Assembly (NCBI GenBank): GCA_024696005.1
Contig: JAILHF010000055.1
Location: 49,459 to 113,458 of the forward strand
Reading direction: 5' to 3'
Source: Lachnospiraceae bacterium
GTDB taxonomy: Bacteria; Bacillota; Clostridia; Lachnospirales; Lachnospiraceae
Length of the DNA: 64,000 nucleotides
Part shown: positions 45,417 through 56,971 of the stretch, piece after piece
How positions within the stretch are numbered: position 1 is the stretch's first letter
How the letters are laid out: each line of letters begins with the position of its first letter
The notes under the pieces: model-generated
What the model saw: only the letters and a program-made list of their open reading frames with translations
What the model was told of the DNA's origin: nothing
The model's database searches: none
Program-made: the position numbers and the translations under genes

Positions 45417-47918
45417 ATGCTCGCAGAGTTTACATCCAAGGCGGAAACAGCGCTCAGTCTTGCGCAGAGAGCATCCAGGGAGATGCATTCCGGCTATACG
45501 GGAACAGAACATATCCTTCTCGGTCTGATACGGGAAGGAACGGGAGTCGCTGCGGCGATCCTTCGGGAAAATCACGTTTATGAAAGCCGTCTGACCGAGC
45601 TGATGCGGGATACCCTGCAGCCGCACGGCAGCAGCACACTTTTGAAAGAGCAGAAGGATTATTCCGTCAAGGCATCGGAAGTTCTCAGGCGTTCGCACAA
45701 GATCGCGAAAGAGACGGGGGCATCGCAGACCGGAACGGAGCACCTGCTGCTCGCTATTTTTGCGTTGCAGGATTGTGTGGCCCTGCGTCTTCTTTCGGCA
45801 GTGGGATTGGATGCAGGCCGCTTTTACAAGTCCGTGATCCGCTATATGGGGGACCGGGCTTCGGAATACGTTAAGAAAATGGCCCGCAAGCGCGGGAAGA
45901 ACAAGGACCAGCGGGAAGACAGCGAAATGCTGGACCAGTTCGGGAAAGACCTGACGGCAATGGCCAGGGAAGGCAGGCTGGATCCGGTGATCGGGCGCGA
46001 GAACGAGATCAAGCGCGTGATCCAGATCCTCAGCCGCAGAACCAAGAACAATCCCTGTCTGGTCGGGGAGCCCGGTGTCGGCAAGACGGCGATCGTGGAA
46101 GGGATCGCGGCCCGCATTGCTGCCGGAGAAGTCCCGGATACCGTAAAGAACAAGCGACTGATCACCATGGATCTTTCGGGCATGGTGGCGGGCAGCCGTT
46201 ACAGAGGTGAGTTTGAGGAAAGATTAAAGCGTCTGATGAATGAGGTGATCGAGAACGGTGACGTGATCCTTTTTCTGGACGAGATCCATACGGTGATCGG
46301 CGCGGGCGGCGCCGAAGGTTCCATTGACGCATCCAATATCTTAAAACCCGCCCTTGCACGCGGGGAGATCCATATGATCGGGGCCACGACGATGGCCGAA
46401 TACCGCAAGTATTTTTCCAAAGACGCGGCGCTGGAGCGGCGTTTTCAGCCCGTGACGGTGGAGGAGCCGACGATCGAGGAAGCGATCGGGATCCTCAAGG
46501 GCATCGTGCATAAATACGAAGAACACCATGGCATTGCGATACGCCCGGAAGCACTGGAGGCGGCTGTGCGCCTGTCCGAGCGTTATATCAATGACCGTTT
46601 TCTGCCGGACAAGGCGATCGACCTGATCGACGAAGCCGCATCCGCCAAGAAGCTGGGCGGCAGGATGAAACCGCAGAAGATCCGCGAGCTGGAGGAAGAG
46701 ATCGCCAGGAAGGACGACCAGATCGAGCGTTCCATCCGGATCGAGGCCTTTTTGCAGGCCGGGGAACTGCGCGCGGAACAGGATAAACTGAAGAAAAAGC
46801 TGAAGAAGCTGGAAGAAGCCGAAGAGAAGAAGAGCACGGGACGGGATGACTGTGTTGATGAAAATGCCATTGCGGAGGCGGTAAGCACCTGGACGAGGAT
46901 CCCGCTGAAGAAGCTTGCGGAAAAGGAGAGCGAACGCCTGCTTAAGCTGGAAGAGCAGCTGCACAAGCGCGTGGTGGGACAGGAGGAAGCGGTGAGCGCC
47001 GTTTCCCGTGCGATCCGCCGCGGCAGGGTGGGGCTGCAGGATCCGAAGCGGCCCATCGGTTCCTTCCTTTTCCTGGGGCCTACGGGCGTCGGCAAGACCG
47101 AGCTGTCCAAAGCGCTGGCAGAGCTGGTCTTCGGCAGCGAGAATGCATTGATCCGCGTAGACATGTCGGAATACATGGAACAGCATTCCGTTTCCAAGAT
47201 GATCGGTTCCCCGCCCGGATACGTGGGCTATGAAGAAGGGGGCCAGCTGTCCGAGAAGGTGCGGCGCAACCCCTATTCGGTGGTGCTCTTTGACGAGATC
47301 GAGAAAGCGCATCCGGATGTGTTCAACATCCTTTTGCAGGTCCTCGATGACGGGCACATCACCGATGCCCAGGGGCGGAAGGTATCCTTCAAGAACACGA
47401 TCCTGATCATGACCTCCAACGCGGGGGCGCAGCGCATCATTTCGCCCAAGAACCTTGGCTTTACGGCGCATTCCGATGCGCAGCGTGATTACGAACACAT
47501 GCGTGACGGCGTGATGGACGAGGTGCGCAGGATCTTCAAGCCCGAATTCATCAACCGCATCGATGAGATACAGGTGTTCCATCCGCTGAACAAGAACGAC
47601 TTGAAGCGCATACTGACGCTTTTGACGAAGGACCTGATCTTCCGCTGCAGGGAGCAGCTGGAGATCCGGCTGGAGATCAGCAGGACCGTAAGGGATTATC
47701 TGGTGGAGGAATACACGGATGTGAAGATGGGGGCAAGGCCCCTCAAGCGGGCGGTACAGACGCGGCTGGAGGACCCGCTGGCAGAGGAACTGCTTGCCGG
47801 AAAGATCCGTCCCGGAGACAGTGTATCCGCTGTCCGGAAGGACGGCAAGATCGTGTTCGTACGGAAAACAGAGAAAAAAGACGGCAAAAACAGCGATAAC
47901 ACAACAAACGGAGGGTAA
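45417..47918 (+). CDS. clpC: ClpC-type AAA+ ATPase
   Basis: two Clp_N repeats, two Walker A motifs ([20 protein letters not shown]), UVR-like linker. Confidence 0.93.
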   Translation: MLAEFTSKAETALSLAQRASREMHSGYTGTEHILLGLIREGTGVAAAILRENHVYESRLTELMRDTLQPHGSSTLLKEQKDYSVKASEVLRRSHKIAKETGASQTGTEHLLLAIFALQDCVALRLLSAVGLDAGRFYKSVIRYMGDRASEYVKKMARKRGKNKDQREDSEMLDQFGKDLTAMAREGRLDPVIGRENEIKRVIQILSRRTKNNPCLVGEPGVGKTAIVEGIAARIAAGEVPDTVKNKRLITMDLSGMVAGSRYRGEFEERLKRLMNEVIENGDVILFLDEIHTVIGAGGAEGSIDASNILKPALARGEIHMIGATTMAEYRKYFSKDAALERRFQPVTVEEPTIEEAIGILKGIVHKYEEHHGIAIRPEALEAAVRLSERYINDRFLPDKAIDLIDEAASAKKLGGRMKPQKIRELEEEIARKDDQIERSIRIEAFLQAGELRAEQDKLKKKLKKLEEAEEKKSTGRDDCVDENAIAEAVSTWTRIPLKKLAEKESERLLKLEEQLHKRVVGQEEAVSAVSRAIRRGRVGLQDPKRPIGSFLFLGPTGVGKTELSKALAELVFGSENALIRVDMSEYMEQHSVSKMIGSPPGYVGYEEGGQLSEKVRRNPYSVVLFDEIEKAHPDVFNILLQVLDDGHITDAQGRKVSFKNTILIMTSNAGAQRIISPKNLGFTAHSDAQRDYEHMRDGVMDEVRRIFKPEFINRIDEIQVFHPLNKNDLKRILTLLTKDLIFRCREQLEIRLEISRTVRDYLVEEYTDVKMGARPLKRAVQTRLEDPLAEELLAGKIRPGDSVSAVRKDGKIVFVRKTEKKDGKNSDNTTNGG

Positions 47919-47922
47919 AGAG

Positions 47923-48336
47923 ATGTCTGTAGTAAAAGAACTTTTGCGTGCCGAATCCGACGGGAGCATCAGCTTCGGCGACCACAGTCTGGACAGCAAG
48001 GCAAAGCTGGAGGATTTCAGACACGGCGATGATCTGCTCAAAGTTAAGACCTTTAAGGAGATCACCCGTCTGGAAAAGAACGAGATCTTTTTGTACGAGT
48101 CCGTTCCCGGCACTTCCGTTACGGGCTTTAAAGAGACGGAAGGCGGCATGAGCTTTTCGGTGGAAGGTCCCGAGGACGCGCAGATCACCGTGGGCCTGGA
48201 GCCGGATACCGAATACGAGGTGATCGTCGGCGATTCCGATGCGGGCCGCATGAAGACGAACCTCGGCGGCAAGCTGGCCATGAGCGTGGAGCTTGCGGGG
48301 ATCGGTGAAGTGAAGGTGGAGATCCGGAAGATCTGA
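47923..48336 (+). CDS. hypothetical protein
   Basis: 137-aa ORF starting MSVVKELLRAESDGSISFGDHSL; SD GGAGGG upstream. Confidence 0.6.
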   Translation: MSVVKELLRAESDGSISFGDHSLDSKAKLEDFRHGDDLLKVKTFKEITRLEKNEIFLYESVPGTSVTGFKETEGGMSFSVEGPEDAQITVGLEPDTEYEVIVGDSDAGRMKTNLGGKLAMSVELAGIGEVKVEIRKI

Positions 48337-49703
48337 TGGCAGCAAAGAAAAAGATCGTTTTTTTCTGCAGCGAGTGCGGGAACGAATCCGCGAAATGGAT
48401 GGGACAGTGTCCGGCCTGCCACGCCTGGAACACCATGGTGGAGCAGGAAGTGGGAACGGGTGCCGCGGCAAAGAAAGCAAGGCCCATGGCCGAAGTGCCG
48501 AAGCCCGTGGTCCTGTCCGAGATCAGCCTGGGAGAAGAGGACCGGGTGCGTACCGGCATCGGGGAACTGGACCGGGTACTGGGAGGCGGCGTTGTGCCGG
48601 GCTCCATGGTCCTGGTGGGCGGTGATCCGGGGATCGGCAAGTCCACGCTGCTCTTGCAGGCCTGCCGCGAGCTGGCGGCCCGTGGACAGAAGCTTTTATA
48701 CATCTCCGGCGAGGAATCGTTAAAGCAGATCCGCATGCGGGCCGACCGCCTCGGTGTTTTTTCGGATGGGCTGCGCCTTTTGTGCGAGACGGATCTGGGT
48801 GAGATCTCGGGGATCCTCAAGCAGGAGCATCCGGATATCGTGGTCATCGATTCCATCCAGACCATGTATAACGAAGAGGTGAGCGGGACACCCGGAAGTG
48901 TTTCCCAGGTGCGGGAATCCACGGCGGTTTTGCTCCAGCTTTCCAAGAGCCTGGGGATATCCATTTTTATCGTCGGGCATGTGACCAAGGAAGGGACTGT
49001 GGCCGGCCCGCGCATCCTGGAGCACATGGTGGATACGGTCCTCTATTTCGAGGGCGACCGGCATGCATCCTACCGCATCCTGCGCGGGGTCAAGAACCGT
49101 TTCGGTTCCACGAACGAGATCGGCGTCTTCGAGATGCGCCAGAACGGCCTGGAGGAAGTGGAGAACCCTTCCGAATACCTGCTCAGCGGACGTCCGGAGA
49201 ATGCCAGCGGTACCGTGACGGCCTGTTCGATCGAGGGGACGAGACCGATATTGCTCGAGGTTCAGGCGCTGGTCTGCCAGACCAGCTTCGGGATACCGAG
49301 GCGGCAGAGTGCCGGAGCGGATCTGAACCGCATCAATCTGCTGATGGCGGTGCTGGAAAAGAGGCTCGGCATCCATCTGGGACAGTGCGATGCCTATGTG
49401 AACATCGCGGGAGGCATGCGCATCGCGGAACCGGCACTGGATCTTGCGATCGCCATGGCCGTGGTGAGCAGCTTTCTGAACGTGCCGGTGGGAGACAAAC
49501 TCCTCGCTTTCGGGGAAGTGGGGCTTTCCGGCGAAGTAAGAGGCGTCAGCCAGGCGGAAGTGCGCGTGGCCGAAGCAGCCAAGCTGGGATATGAGATCTG
49601 CGTATTGCCCACGGCCAATGCGGAGCGGATCGGAAAAACGAAGGATATCAGACTGATCGGTGTCAGCTCGGTGAGGGACGCGATCGCTCTGATCAAAAAA
49701 TAG
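48336..49703 (+). CDS. radA: DNA repair protein RadA
   Basis: [47 protein letters not shown]. Confidence 0.95.
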   Translation: MAAKKKIVFFCSECGNESAKWMGQCPACHAWNTMVEQEVGTGAAAKKARPMAEVPKPVVLSEISLGEEDRVRTGIGELDRVLGGGVVPGSMVLVGGDPGIGKSTLLLQACRELAARGQKLLYISGEESLKQIRMRADRLGVFSDGLRLLCETDLGEISGILKQEHPDIVVIDSIQTMYNEEVSGTPGSVSQVRESTAVLLQLSKSLGISIFIVGHVTKEGTVAGPRILEHMVDTVLYFEGDRHASYRILRGVKNRFGSTNEIGVFEMRQNGLEEVENPSEYLLSGRPENASGTVTACSIEGTRPILLEVQALVCQTSFGIPRRQSAGADLNRINLLMAVLEKRLGIHLGQCDAYVNIAGGMRIAEPALDLAIAMAVVSSFLNVPVGDKLLAFGEVGLSGEVRGVSQAEVRVAEAAKLGYEICVLPTANAERIGKTKDIRLIGVSSVRDAIALIKK

Positions 49704-49726
49704 AGAAAAAAGGAGAGAAAAAAAAG

Positions 49727-50239
49727 ATGACACTGTTAGATCAATGGCGGGCAATGGCCTATGACACAAAGAATAATGACAAGGCGACGATCCAGAAGCT
49801 TTGGAACGATTATTTCAAAGAAGAGACCCGCATCTATAAGGAGCTTCTGGCCGATCCCGATGCGGAAGTAAAGGGCACAGTCAAGGATCTCGCAGAGAAA
49901 TACGGCCTTTCCGTAATGTACATGGTCGCGTTCCTGGACGGGATCAACGAGAGCCTGAAGGTTCCCAATCCCATCGAGGAAATGGACGAAGATACGGAAG
50001 TAAGCCTTGGCTTTGACAAGGAACTGCTGTACAAGAACATGGTAGATGCCCGTGCCGACTGGCTTTACGGCCTTCCCGAGTGGGAAGCGATCTTCCCGCA
50101 GGAGAAGCGCGACGAGCTTTACAAAGAGGCAAAGAAAGCCGGTACCGTTGTGCATGAAATGCCCAAGGTATATCCCAACGATCCCTGCCCCTGCGGGAGC
50201 GGCAAGAAATTCAAGAAGTGCTGCGGCAAGGCAGGCTGA
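49727..50239 (+). CDS. SEC-C motif protein
   Basis: C-terminal [19 protein letters not shown]. Confidence 0.8.
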   Translation: MTLLDQWRAMAYDTKNNDKATIQKLWNDYFKEETRIYKELLADPDAEVKGTVKDLAEKYGLSVMYMVAFLDGINESLKVPNPIEEMDEDTEVSLGFDKELLYKNMVDARADWLYGLPEWEAIFPQEKRDELYKEAKKAGTVVHEMPKVYPNDPCPCGSGKKFKKCCGKAG

Positions 50240-50286
50240 GCGGCGCGTCCGGCATAGATTAGACTGAAAGAAAGAAGGAAGAGACG

Positions 50287-51423
50287 ATGACTAAGATAGA
50301 TGTGATAAGCGGTTTCCTGGGAGCAGGAAAGACGACCCTGATCCAGAAGCTTTTGAAAGAAGCCTGGAAGGGCGAGCAGGTGGTCCTGATCGAGAACGAG
50401 TTCGGTGAGATCGGCATTGACGGCGGTTTTCTTCAGGAAGCGGGCATCGAGATCACGGAAATGAATTCCGGCTGCATCTGCTGCTCCCTGGTGGGAGATT
50501 TCGGAACGGCACTCAAGGATGTGATGAAACGCTTCACGCCGGACCGCATTGTGATCGAGCCCTCCGGCGTCGGCAAACTCTCGGATGTGGTGCGTGCCAT
50601 ACAGTCGGCGGAACTGGGAGACGATGTGGTGCTGAATTCCGCCATCGTTGTGGTGGATGCAACCAAGTGCAAGCTTTATATCAAGAATTTCGGCGAGTTC
50701 TTCATCAATCAGGTCGAGCACGCCGGAACCATCATCCTGAGCCGTACCGGCAATATCACGGATGAAAAGCTGAAGATCGCGCTTGATCTTCTGCGCGAGC
50801 ACAATGCCAAGGCCACGATCATCACGACGCCCTGGGAGCAGATCACGGGGCAGTCCATCAAAGAGACCATGGAGGGTGTGGATCTTCTGGATGAGCTTCT
50901 GAAGGAAGTGATGGAGCATCATCACGATGAGGACGAGGAATGCGACGATCCCGAGTGTGAATGCCACCATCATCACCATCATGATGAGGATGTGGAGTGC
51001 TGCCATCACCATCACGATCACGATGAAGACGGGGAGTGCTGCCATCATCATGATCATGACCACGACCATGAGCACGAGCACCATCACGACCATGATCACG
51101 ATCACGACCACGATCATGAGCATCATCACCATCACCACCATCATGCGGATGAAGTCTTTACCAGCTGGGGCATGGAGACGGCGGCAAAGTATACAAAGGA
51201 CGAGATCGAATCTTTTCTTGCGGAGCTTTCCGATGCCCTTACCTACGGAATGGTTCTCAGGGCAAAGGGCATGGTCCCGGCAGCGGAGGGCGGCTGGATC
51301 TATTTTGATTATGTTCCCGGCGAGAGCAATGTCCGCGACGGTGCGCCCCAGCCGACCGGCAAGTTCTGCGTGATCGGTTCGAAGCTCAATGAAGAGGAAC
51401 TGGAGGAGTTGTTTAAGAAATGA
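50287..51423 (+). CDS. G3E/COG0523-type GTPase (CobW-like) with His-rich metal-binding region
   Basis: GFLGAGKTTLIQ P-loop, SGCICCS CxCC motif, long HHHHDHDHDHEH tract. Confidence 0.9.
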   Translation: MTKIDVISGFLGAGKTTLIQKLLKEAWKGEQVVLIENEFGEIGIDGGFLQEAGIEITEMNSGCICCSLVGDFGTALKDVMKRFTPDRIVIEPSGVGKLSDVVRAIQSAELGDDVVLNSAIVVVDATKCKLYIKNFGEFFINQVEHAGTIILSRTGNITDEKLKIALDLLREHNAKATIITTPWEQITGQSIKETMEGVDLLDELLKEVMEHHHDEDEECDDPECECHHHHHHDEDVECCHHHHDHDEDGECCHHHDHDHDHEHEHHHDHDHDHDHDHEHHHHHHHHADEVFTSWGMETAAKYTKDEIESFLAELSDALTYGMVLRAKGMVPAAEGGWIYFDYVPGESNVRDGAPQPTGKFCVIGSKLNEEELEELFKK

Positions 51424-52352
51424 AACCGGTATATCTGATCAATGGTTTTCTGGAGAGCGGAAAGAGCAGTTTCATCCGTTTCACGCTGCAGCAGCCCTAC
51501 TTTCAGGTAAAGGGGCTCACACTTCTTTTGCTGTGCGAGGAAGGGGAAGTGGAATACGATGAAAAGATCCTGCGCGCATCCAGGACGGAGGTCCGCGTGA
51601 TCGAAGATGAGGCGGATTTTACACCGGAAAATCTTCTCGCGATCGAAAAGGAGCTCAATCCCGAGCGCGTCATCATCGAATATAACGGGATGTGGAACAT
51701 CAAGGAGATGAAGCTTCCGTTCCACTGGAATGTGGAGCAGCAGATCACCTGCATCGATGCGTCCACCTTCCCGACTTATTACAGCAACATGAAATCCATG
51801 GTGGCCGAGATGGTGCGCCGCTCCGAACTGATCATCTTCAACCGCTGCGACAGCGTGATGGAAAACCTGGGAAGTTACCGGCGCAATATCAAGGCGGTCA
51901 ACGCACAGGCGGATGTGGTCTTTGAAAACGCGGAAGGTGAGATCAACGAGATCTTTGAGGAGGATCTGCCTTACGACCTGAAGGCGGACCGCATCGATCT
52001 GGATGACAATTCCTACGGGATCTGGTATCTGGACATGATGGACCATATCGAACGCTATGAGGGCAAGGTCATCAGCTTCATTGCCAGCGTGATGCGGCCG
52101 AATTCTTTCCCGAAGGGCTGCTTTGTCCCGGGACGCATGGCCATGACCTGCTGTGCCGAGGACATGACGTTTTTGGGATATGTCTGCCGGTACGAAGGCG
52201 CGGAAAAGCTGAAGGAACGCAGCTGGGTGAAAGTGGAGTGCACGGTGAAAAAAGAGTTCCAGGAAGCCTACAAGGGCGAAGGTCCCGTGCTTTATGCCCA
52301 AAAGGTCGAAGCTGCGCAGAAACCCGCGCAGGAGGTCATCGGTTTTAACTGA
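51420..52352 (+). CDS. divergent G3E-type GTPase paralog without the CxCC motif
   Basis: VYLINGFLESGKSSFIRF P-loop, overall G3E layout, no CxCC. Confidence 0.75.
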   Translation: MKPVYLINGFLESGKSSFIRFTLQQPYFQVKGLTLLLLCEEGEVEYDEKILRASRTEVRVIEDEADFTPENLLAIEKELNPERVIIEYNGMWNIKEMKLPFHWNVEQQITCIDASTFPTYYSNMKSMVAEMVRRSELIIFNRCDSVMENLGSYRRNIKAVNAQADVVFENAEGEINEIFEEDLPYDLKADRIDLDDNSYGIWYLDMMDHIERYEGKVISFIASVMRPNSFPKGCFVPGRMAMTCCAEDMTFLGYVCRYEGAEKLKERSWVKVECTVKKEFQEAYKGEGPVLYAQKVEAAQKPAQEVIGFN

Positions 52353-52372
52353 GCTTGAAAGGAAGGAAAAGA

Positions 52373-52597
52373 ATGAACGAATTACTGGAAATCCTCAAGG
52401 GAGTACGTCCCGACATCGATTTTGAAAAGGAAACGGCGTTGATCGACAACGAGATCCTCGATTCGTTTGACGTGATCTCGATCGTGAGTGAAGTGAACGA
52501 GGCCTTTGGCGTGGAGATCAACATGGAGGATCTGCTCCCCGAGAATTTTAATTCCGCGGAGGCCATATACGCGCTTATCCTGAAGATGCAGGGCTGA
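52373..52597 (+). CDS. acyl carrier protein (DltC-like)
   Basis: 74 aa; EILDSFDVISIVSEVNEAFGVEI has DS(F/L) phosphopantetheine attachment serine. Confidence 0.85.
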   Translation: MNELLEILKGVRPDIDFEKETALIDNEILDSFDVISIVSEVNEAFGVEINMEDLLPENFNSAEAIYALILKMQG

Positions 52598-52610
52598 CAA
52601 GGGGGGTATA

Positions 52611-54188
52611 ATGGCATTTACCTCCCTGGGTTTTTTGTTTTTTGCACTGGCAACGGTCACTCTTTATTTTGTTTTTCCGAAGAAGTGGCAGTGGCTGGTG
52701 CTTTTTGCTGCAAATCTGTATTTTTATTCCACTTATGAGATCCGTTTCCTCGTTTTCCTGCTGGCAGCAGGACTGATCAGTTATGCGGCGGCCCTGATCC
52801 TGGAAAAGCAGAACCGCTCCTCCGAGCTTGCGTTAAAGAATGCCGGGGCGGAGGACAAGGACCGCGTGCGCAGGGAAAACCTGAAACGGAAAAAGAGGAT
52901 CGCCGCCATCGCGATCCCGCTGATCCTGTCTTCCTGGATCGTGATCAAGTACGGCAGATTCTTTATCTCGAACATCAACGCGCTGATCGGCATATCGGGC
53001 ACTCCGGGAAAGCTGCCGGAGCCGGAATGGATCCTTCCCCTGGGCATGTCCTTTTATACCTTTCATGCGATCGCTTATCTGATCGATGTGTACCGGAAGA
53101 AATATCCGGCCGAGAGGAATTTTTTGAAATACTTTACCTTTCTGTCGTTTTTTCCGCACATGATACAGGGCCCGTTCAGCCGTTTCGGGGAATTGGGGAA
53201 AAGCATTTTTGAGGAACACCGTTTTTCGACGGACCGTCTCCGGGAAGGCAGCGCGCGCATACTCTGGGGAATGTTCAAAAAGATCGTGATCGCGGACCCG
53301 CTTGCCGCCACGGTAAGCACCATCCTCGGGGATCATCAGGCCTATGGCGGGGTACAGATCCTTTTTGCGGTCTTTGTATACAGCGTCAGGCTGTATGCGG
53401 ATTTCTCGGGCTACATGGATATCGCCTGCGGGCTCAGCCATATCCTGGGGATCAGGCTGGCCGAGAATTTCCGTCGGCCCTTTTTCGCCAAGACCGTCGA
53501 TGAGTATTGGCGCAGATGGCACGTGACCCTCGGATTCTGGTTCAGGGATTATGTCTTTTATCCGGCTTCGATGGGGAAGGCGGGCATGAAGCTTTCCAAG
53601 TGGGCACGTTCGAAGTGGGGGCCCAGGATGGGAAAGCTGATCTCGGGGTATTTTGCCCTGATCTTTGTCTGGACGGCCACGGGGCTCTGGCACGGCGCGA
53701 ACTGGACCTATCTGGTCTGGGGTTATCTGAATCTGTTTGTCATCGTCAGCACGATGCAGCTTGGCGAAGTTTATGATAAGATAACGGGGAAGCTGCACAT
53801 ACGACGGGAGAGTCTTCCCTGGAAGCTTTTCTGCATGCTGCGTACGTTTTTGCTGATCAGTGTGTTCCGCTTCTTTTCCATTGCGCCGGGGCTTAAGGAG
53901 GCTTTCTCGACGCTGGGGCATACGGTACTGGATTTCCGGCCCGCGCTTCTGTTGAAGCCTTCCGGTTTTCTGATCGGGATGTACCGGGAAGAGATCCTCA
54001 TGGCGGGGGCAGGCATCCTGGCCATGCTGGTTGTGGACATCCTGCAGGAAAAGGAAAAATGGGATGCGCTGAAAGCGAAGGTCCCTTTTGGGCTCAGGGC
54101 GTTTATCTACGCCTGCATGCTGCTGATGATCACGTTGATGGTGAAAGGGGCGGACATGTCCCAGGGCTTCATGTATGCGAATTTTTAA
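52611..54188 (+). CDS. MBOAT-family O-acyltransferase (DltB/AlgI-like)
   Basis: 525 aa multi-TM; FPHMIQGPFSRFGEL; TATGLWHGANWTYLVWG catalytic His region. Confidence 0.9.
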   Translation: MAFTSLGFLFFALATVTLYFVFPKKWQWLVLFAANLYFYSTYEIRFLVFLLAAGLISYAAALILEKQNRSSELALKNAGAEDKDRVRRENLKRKKRIAAIAIPLILSSWIVIKYGRFFISNINALIGISGTPGKLPEPEWILPLGMSFYTFHAIAYLIDVYRKKYPAERNFLKYFTFLSFFPHMIQGPFSRFGELGKSIFEEHRFSTDRLREGSARILWGMFKKIVIADPLAATVSTILGDHQAYGGVQILFAVFVYSVRLYADFSGYMDIACGLSHILGIRLAENFRRPFFAKTVDEYWRRWHVTLGFWFRDYVFYPASMGKAGMKLSKWARSKWGPRMGKLISGYFALIFVWTATGLWHGANWTYLVWGYLNLFVIVSTMQLGEVYDKITGKLHIRRESLPWKLFCMLRTFLLISVFRFFSIAPGLKEAFSTLGHTVLDFRPALLLKPSGFLIGMYREEILMAGAGILAMLVVDILQEKEKWDALKAKVPFGLRAFIYACMLLMITLMVKGADMSQGFMYANF

Positions 54189-55521
54189 GAACAAGAACCT
54201 ACAAACGATATTGATGCCGCTTTGCATCGCCCTGTTCTTCCTGGCGGGAAACGCGCTGCTCGGAAGCCTGCTTCAGCCGCTGGGCACATCCCGCTATTTC
54301 CGGGATGAGGTGGCAGTTTATGCTGCGGAGGGGAAGCAGGCGGACATCGTCTTCCTCGGATCGTCCCGCACCTTTCAGACCTATGCGCCGGAAGTGCTGG
54401 AGCGGGAACTGGGACTGGAGCTTGTGATCAATGCCGGGAGCGCCACGCAGCGTCCGGAGAGCAGTTATTATCTGCTGAAGGACCTGTACCGGCAGGTAAA
54501 GCCCAAGGTCGTGGTTTGGGGTGTGCAGTGGAACATGCTTTTGAAGGAAGCTACGGAATCGCAGCGTCTCGAGAGCGCGATCACGGCTTATGACAGGATG
54601 AGCGCGAGAGGACGCATCGAGTATATCCCCACGTACATGTTCACGGATCTCTGGCCGCAGTTTCTGGATGTTTACCGCTATCGCAATGACTTTCGCTACG
54701 ATGCCATCCGAAAGAACCTGGAGGCAAAGGCGGAGTACAAAGAGCACGGCTTCATCCCGGATACGGAAGCGGACCATTACTATGCGGGGAAGGGCTTCAC
54801 CTACTCCAACACCCATTGCGAGGACGGGAATGTTCCGATCATGGATGAAGGCGGACAGATCCGTTTCTCCGCGGAAGAGATCGACCCGGAAAAACTGCGC
54901 TACCTCGAAAAGGTAACCAAATTCTGCGAAAAGAACGGGATACGCCTGTATCTGGTCGCATCGCCCATAGCGGTGATGAACCTCTATCATCTGGAGGGCT
55001 ATCAGGAGGCGAACGATTACTATGCGGATTTTGCCGAAAAACACGGCATCGTGTTTTACAACCTGAACTATCTGAAGGACAAGGAAGAGCTGTTCCCGGA
55101 TCACATGCAGTGCGATTACGTCCATCTTTCCGGGGAGGGCGCCGAAGCAGCCAGTGCCTTGTTTGCGGAGCTTCTGCGCATGGAAGCAAACGGCGAATCC
55201 ACGGACGGGCTTTTTTATGACGATCTTTCGGAAGTGAAGGCGCAGATCCGCCGCATCGCGGCCGTGAAGGCCGACATCGAAAGGGAAGGAACGCGGGCGG
55301 AAGTCAGTGTGCTGAGCCTGCACAACGAGGATGTTGTTGTGCGCTATAAGGCCGAATATGCCAAAGAGGGAGAAGAGGAATTCGTTCTTCTGCGTGACTG
55401 GAGCGAAGGAGAGGAATTTGAGCTGGCATTGCCGTCTGCTTCGGGCGGAAGGCTGCGGATCAGCGCCTGGTCCGGTGTGGAGGGCGAAGGGATCGCCTGG
55501 CAGGAATACGTGCTCGAGTAA
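54175..55521 (+). CDS. membrane-anchored SGNH/DltD-like protein
   Basis: N-terminal TM; IVFLGSSRTFQTYAPE, VINAGSATQRPES, DYVHLSGEGA (DxxH). Confidence 0.75.
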   Translation: MRIFKNKNLQTILMPLCIALFFLAGNALLGSLLQPLGTSRYFRDEVAVYAAEGKQADIVFLGSSRTFQTYAPEVLERELGLELVINAGSATQRPESSYYLLKDLYRQVKPKVVVWGVQWNMLLKEATESQRLESAITAYDRMSARGRIEYIPTYMFTDLWPQFLDVYRYRNDFRYDAIRKNLEAKAEYKEHGFIPDTEADHYYAGKGFTYSNTHCEDGNVPIMDEGGQIRFSAEEIDPEKLRYLEKVTKFCEKNGIRLYLVASPIAVMNLYHLEGYQEANDYYADFAEKHGIVFYNLNYLKDKEELFPDHMQCDYVHLSGEGAEAASALFAELLRMEANGESTDGLFYDDLSEVKAQIRRIAAVKADIEREGTRAEVSVLSLHNEDVVVRYKAEYAKEGEEEFVLLRDWSEGEEFELALPSASGGRLRISAWSGVEGEGIAWQEYVLE

Positions 55522-55558
55522 AAGAAGCAGTGAGTGAAGCAGGAACAGGAGAGAAGCC

Positions 55559-56968
55559 ATGATATGGGATTTGGAACGCTACGCTGAGAGGGAAGCATTG
55601 ACGGGAGAGGGCATCTCGATCCGTTACAGGGTGCTCAGGGAAAAGGGGGATGAGATCTGCCGCATGGTCCCGAAACGCTCCCTTGTGTTTGTTCTCTGCC
55701 GGAACAAAGTCGCGACGATCGCCGCATACACCGGCTTTCTGAACGGCGGGGTCGTTCCGCTGATGCTGGACGGGAAACTTTCCCCCGAATTGCTTGCTTC
55801 GATGATCGGGCTCTACGAGCCGGCTTTCCTGTGGCTTCCCGCAGAACGCAGGGACGAGATGGCCGGTGCGGAGGAGATCTATCGTGCGGACGGTTATCTG
55901 CTCCTTAAGAATCCGAAAGCGGCGGAGCTTGCGATGGATCCGTCCCTGGCGCTTCTGATCTCGACTTCGGGTTCCACGGGCAGCCCCAAGCTGGTCCGCC
56001 TGTCTTATAAGAATATCCTGGCGAATACCGCTTCGATCATTGAATATCTGCACATCAACGAGCGGGAGAGGGCGATCACCTCGCTGCCGCTCAATTACGT
56101 ATACGGGCTTTCCGTTTTGAACACCCATCTTTATGCCGGAGGCTGTCTGATCCTGACCGAACAGAACTGCTATTCCAAGCTTTTCTGGGATCAGTTTGAA
56201 CGCTACGGGGGCACTTCTTTTGCGGGCATTCCGTTCATGTACGAGATGCTTCATAAGCTCCGCTTTGAAAAGAAAACGATCCCGGGACTGAAGACGATGA
56301 CCCAGGCCGGCGGAAAGCTTTCCCCGGAGCTGCATGAGCTGTTTGCCGCATATGCACAGGAGAACGGGATCGACTTTGTCGTGATGTACGGTGCTTCCGA
56401 AGCGACGGCGCGCATGGGCTATCTGCCGCCGGAGCGCTCCCTGGAAAAGCGCGGGAGCATGGGGATCGCGATCCCGGGCGGACGCTTTGAACTGATCGAT
56501 GAAGCACACCGGGTGATCGGGGAAGCGGGGCAGAGCGGCGAGCTTGTCTATTACGGCGAGAACGTAAGTCTCGGTTACGCCGAAGCCCCCGAAGACCTTA
56601 ACAGACCCGATGAGCGCAACGGACGCCTGGAAACCGGAGACATGGCCTATTTTGACGCTGACGGATATTATTACATCGTCGGCAGAAAGAGCCGTTTCAT
56701 CAAGATCCTGGGAAAACGCACGAACCTGGCCGAGATGGAAGGGATCCTGAAGCAGAAATTCGGCATCCTGGACCTGGCGTGCTCCGGGAAGGATGATTCC
56801 CTGGACATCTATCTCACCGATGCTTCCCGGACGGAAGAGATCGGGGATTATCTGTTTGAGGAGATCGGGATCAACCGTCACCTCTATCATCTGCACGTGA
56901 TCCCGGAGATTCCGAAGAACACGGCGGGCAAGGTATTGTATTCGCAGCTGAAGCCACAGGAGGGGTAA
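55559..56968 (+). CDS. AMP-forming ligase (DltA-like adenylation enzyme)
   Basis: LISTSGSTGSPKLVRLSY; VMYGASEATARMGYLP; LETGDMAYFDADGYYYIVGRKSRFIKILG; PKNTAGKVLYSQL. Confidence 0.9.
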   Translation: MIWDLERYAEREALTGEGISIRYRVLREKGDEICRMVPKRSLVFVLCRNKVATIAAYTGFLNGGVVPLMLDGKLSPELLASMIGLYEPAFLWLPAERRDEMAGAEEIYRADGYLLLKNPKAAELAMDPSLALLISTSGSTGSPKLVRLSYKNILANTASIIEYLHINERERAITSLPLNYVYGLSVLNTHLYAGGCLILTEQNCYSKLFWDQFERYGGTSFAGIPFMYEMLHKLRFEKKTIPGLKTMTQAGGKLSPELHELFAAYAQENGIDFVVMYGASEATARMGYLPPERSLEKRGSMGIAIPGGRFELIDEAHRVIGEAGQSGELVYYGENVSLGYAEAPEDLNRPDERNGRLETGDMAYFDADGYYYIVGRKSRFIKILGKRTNLAEMEGILKQKFGILDLACSGKDDSLDIYLTDASRTEEIGDYLFEEIGINRHLYHLHVIPEIPKNTAGKVLYSQLKPQEG

Positions 56969-56971
56969 AAA

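Noticed and set aside
50930-51150. CATCAC-type repeats as a possible DNA repeat or CRISPR
   Set aside because: In-frame His/Asp codons of the G3E GTPase metal-binding region, no spacer structure
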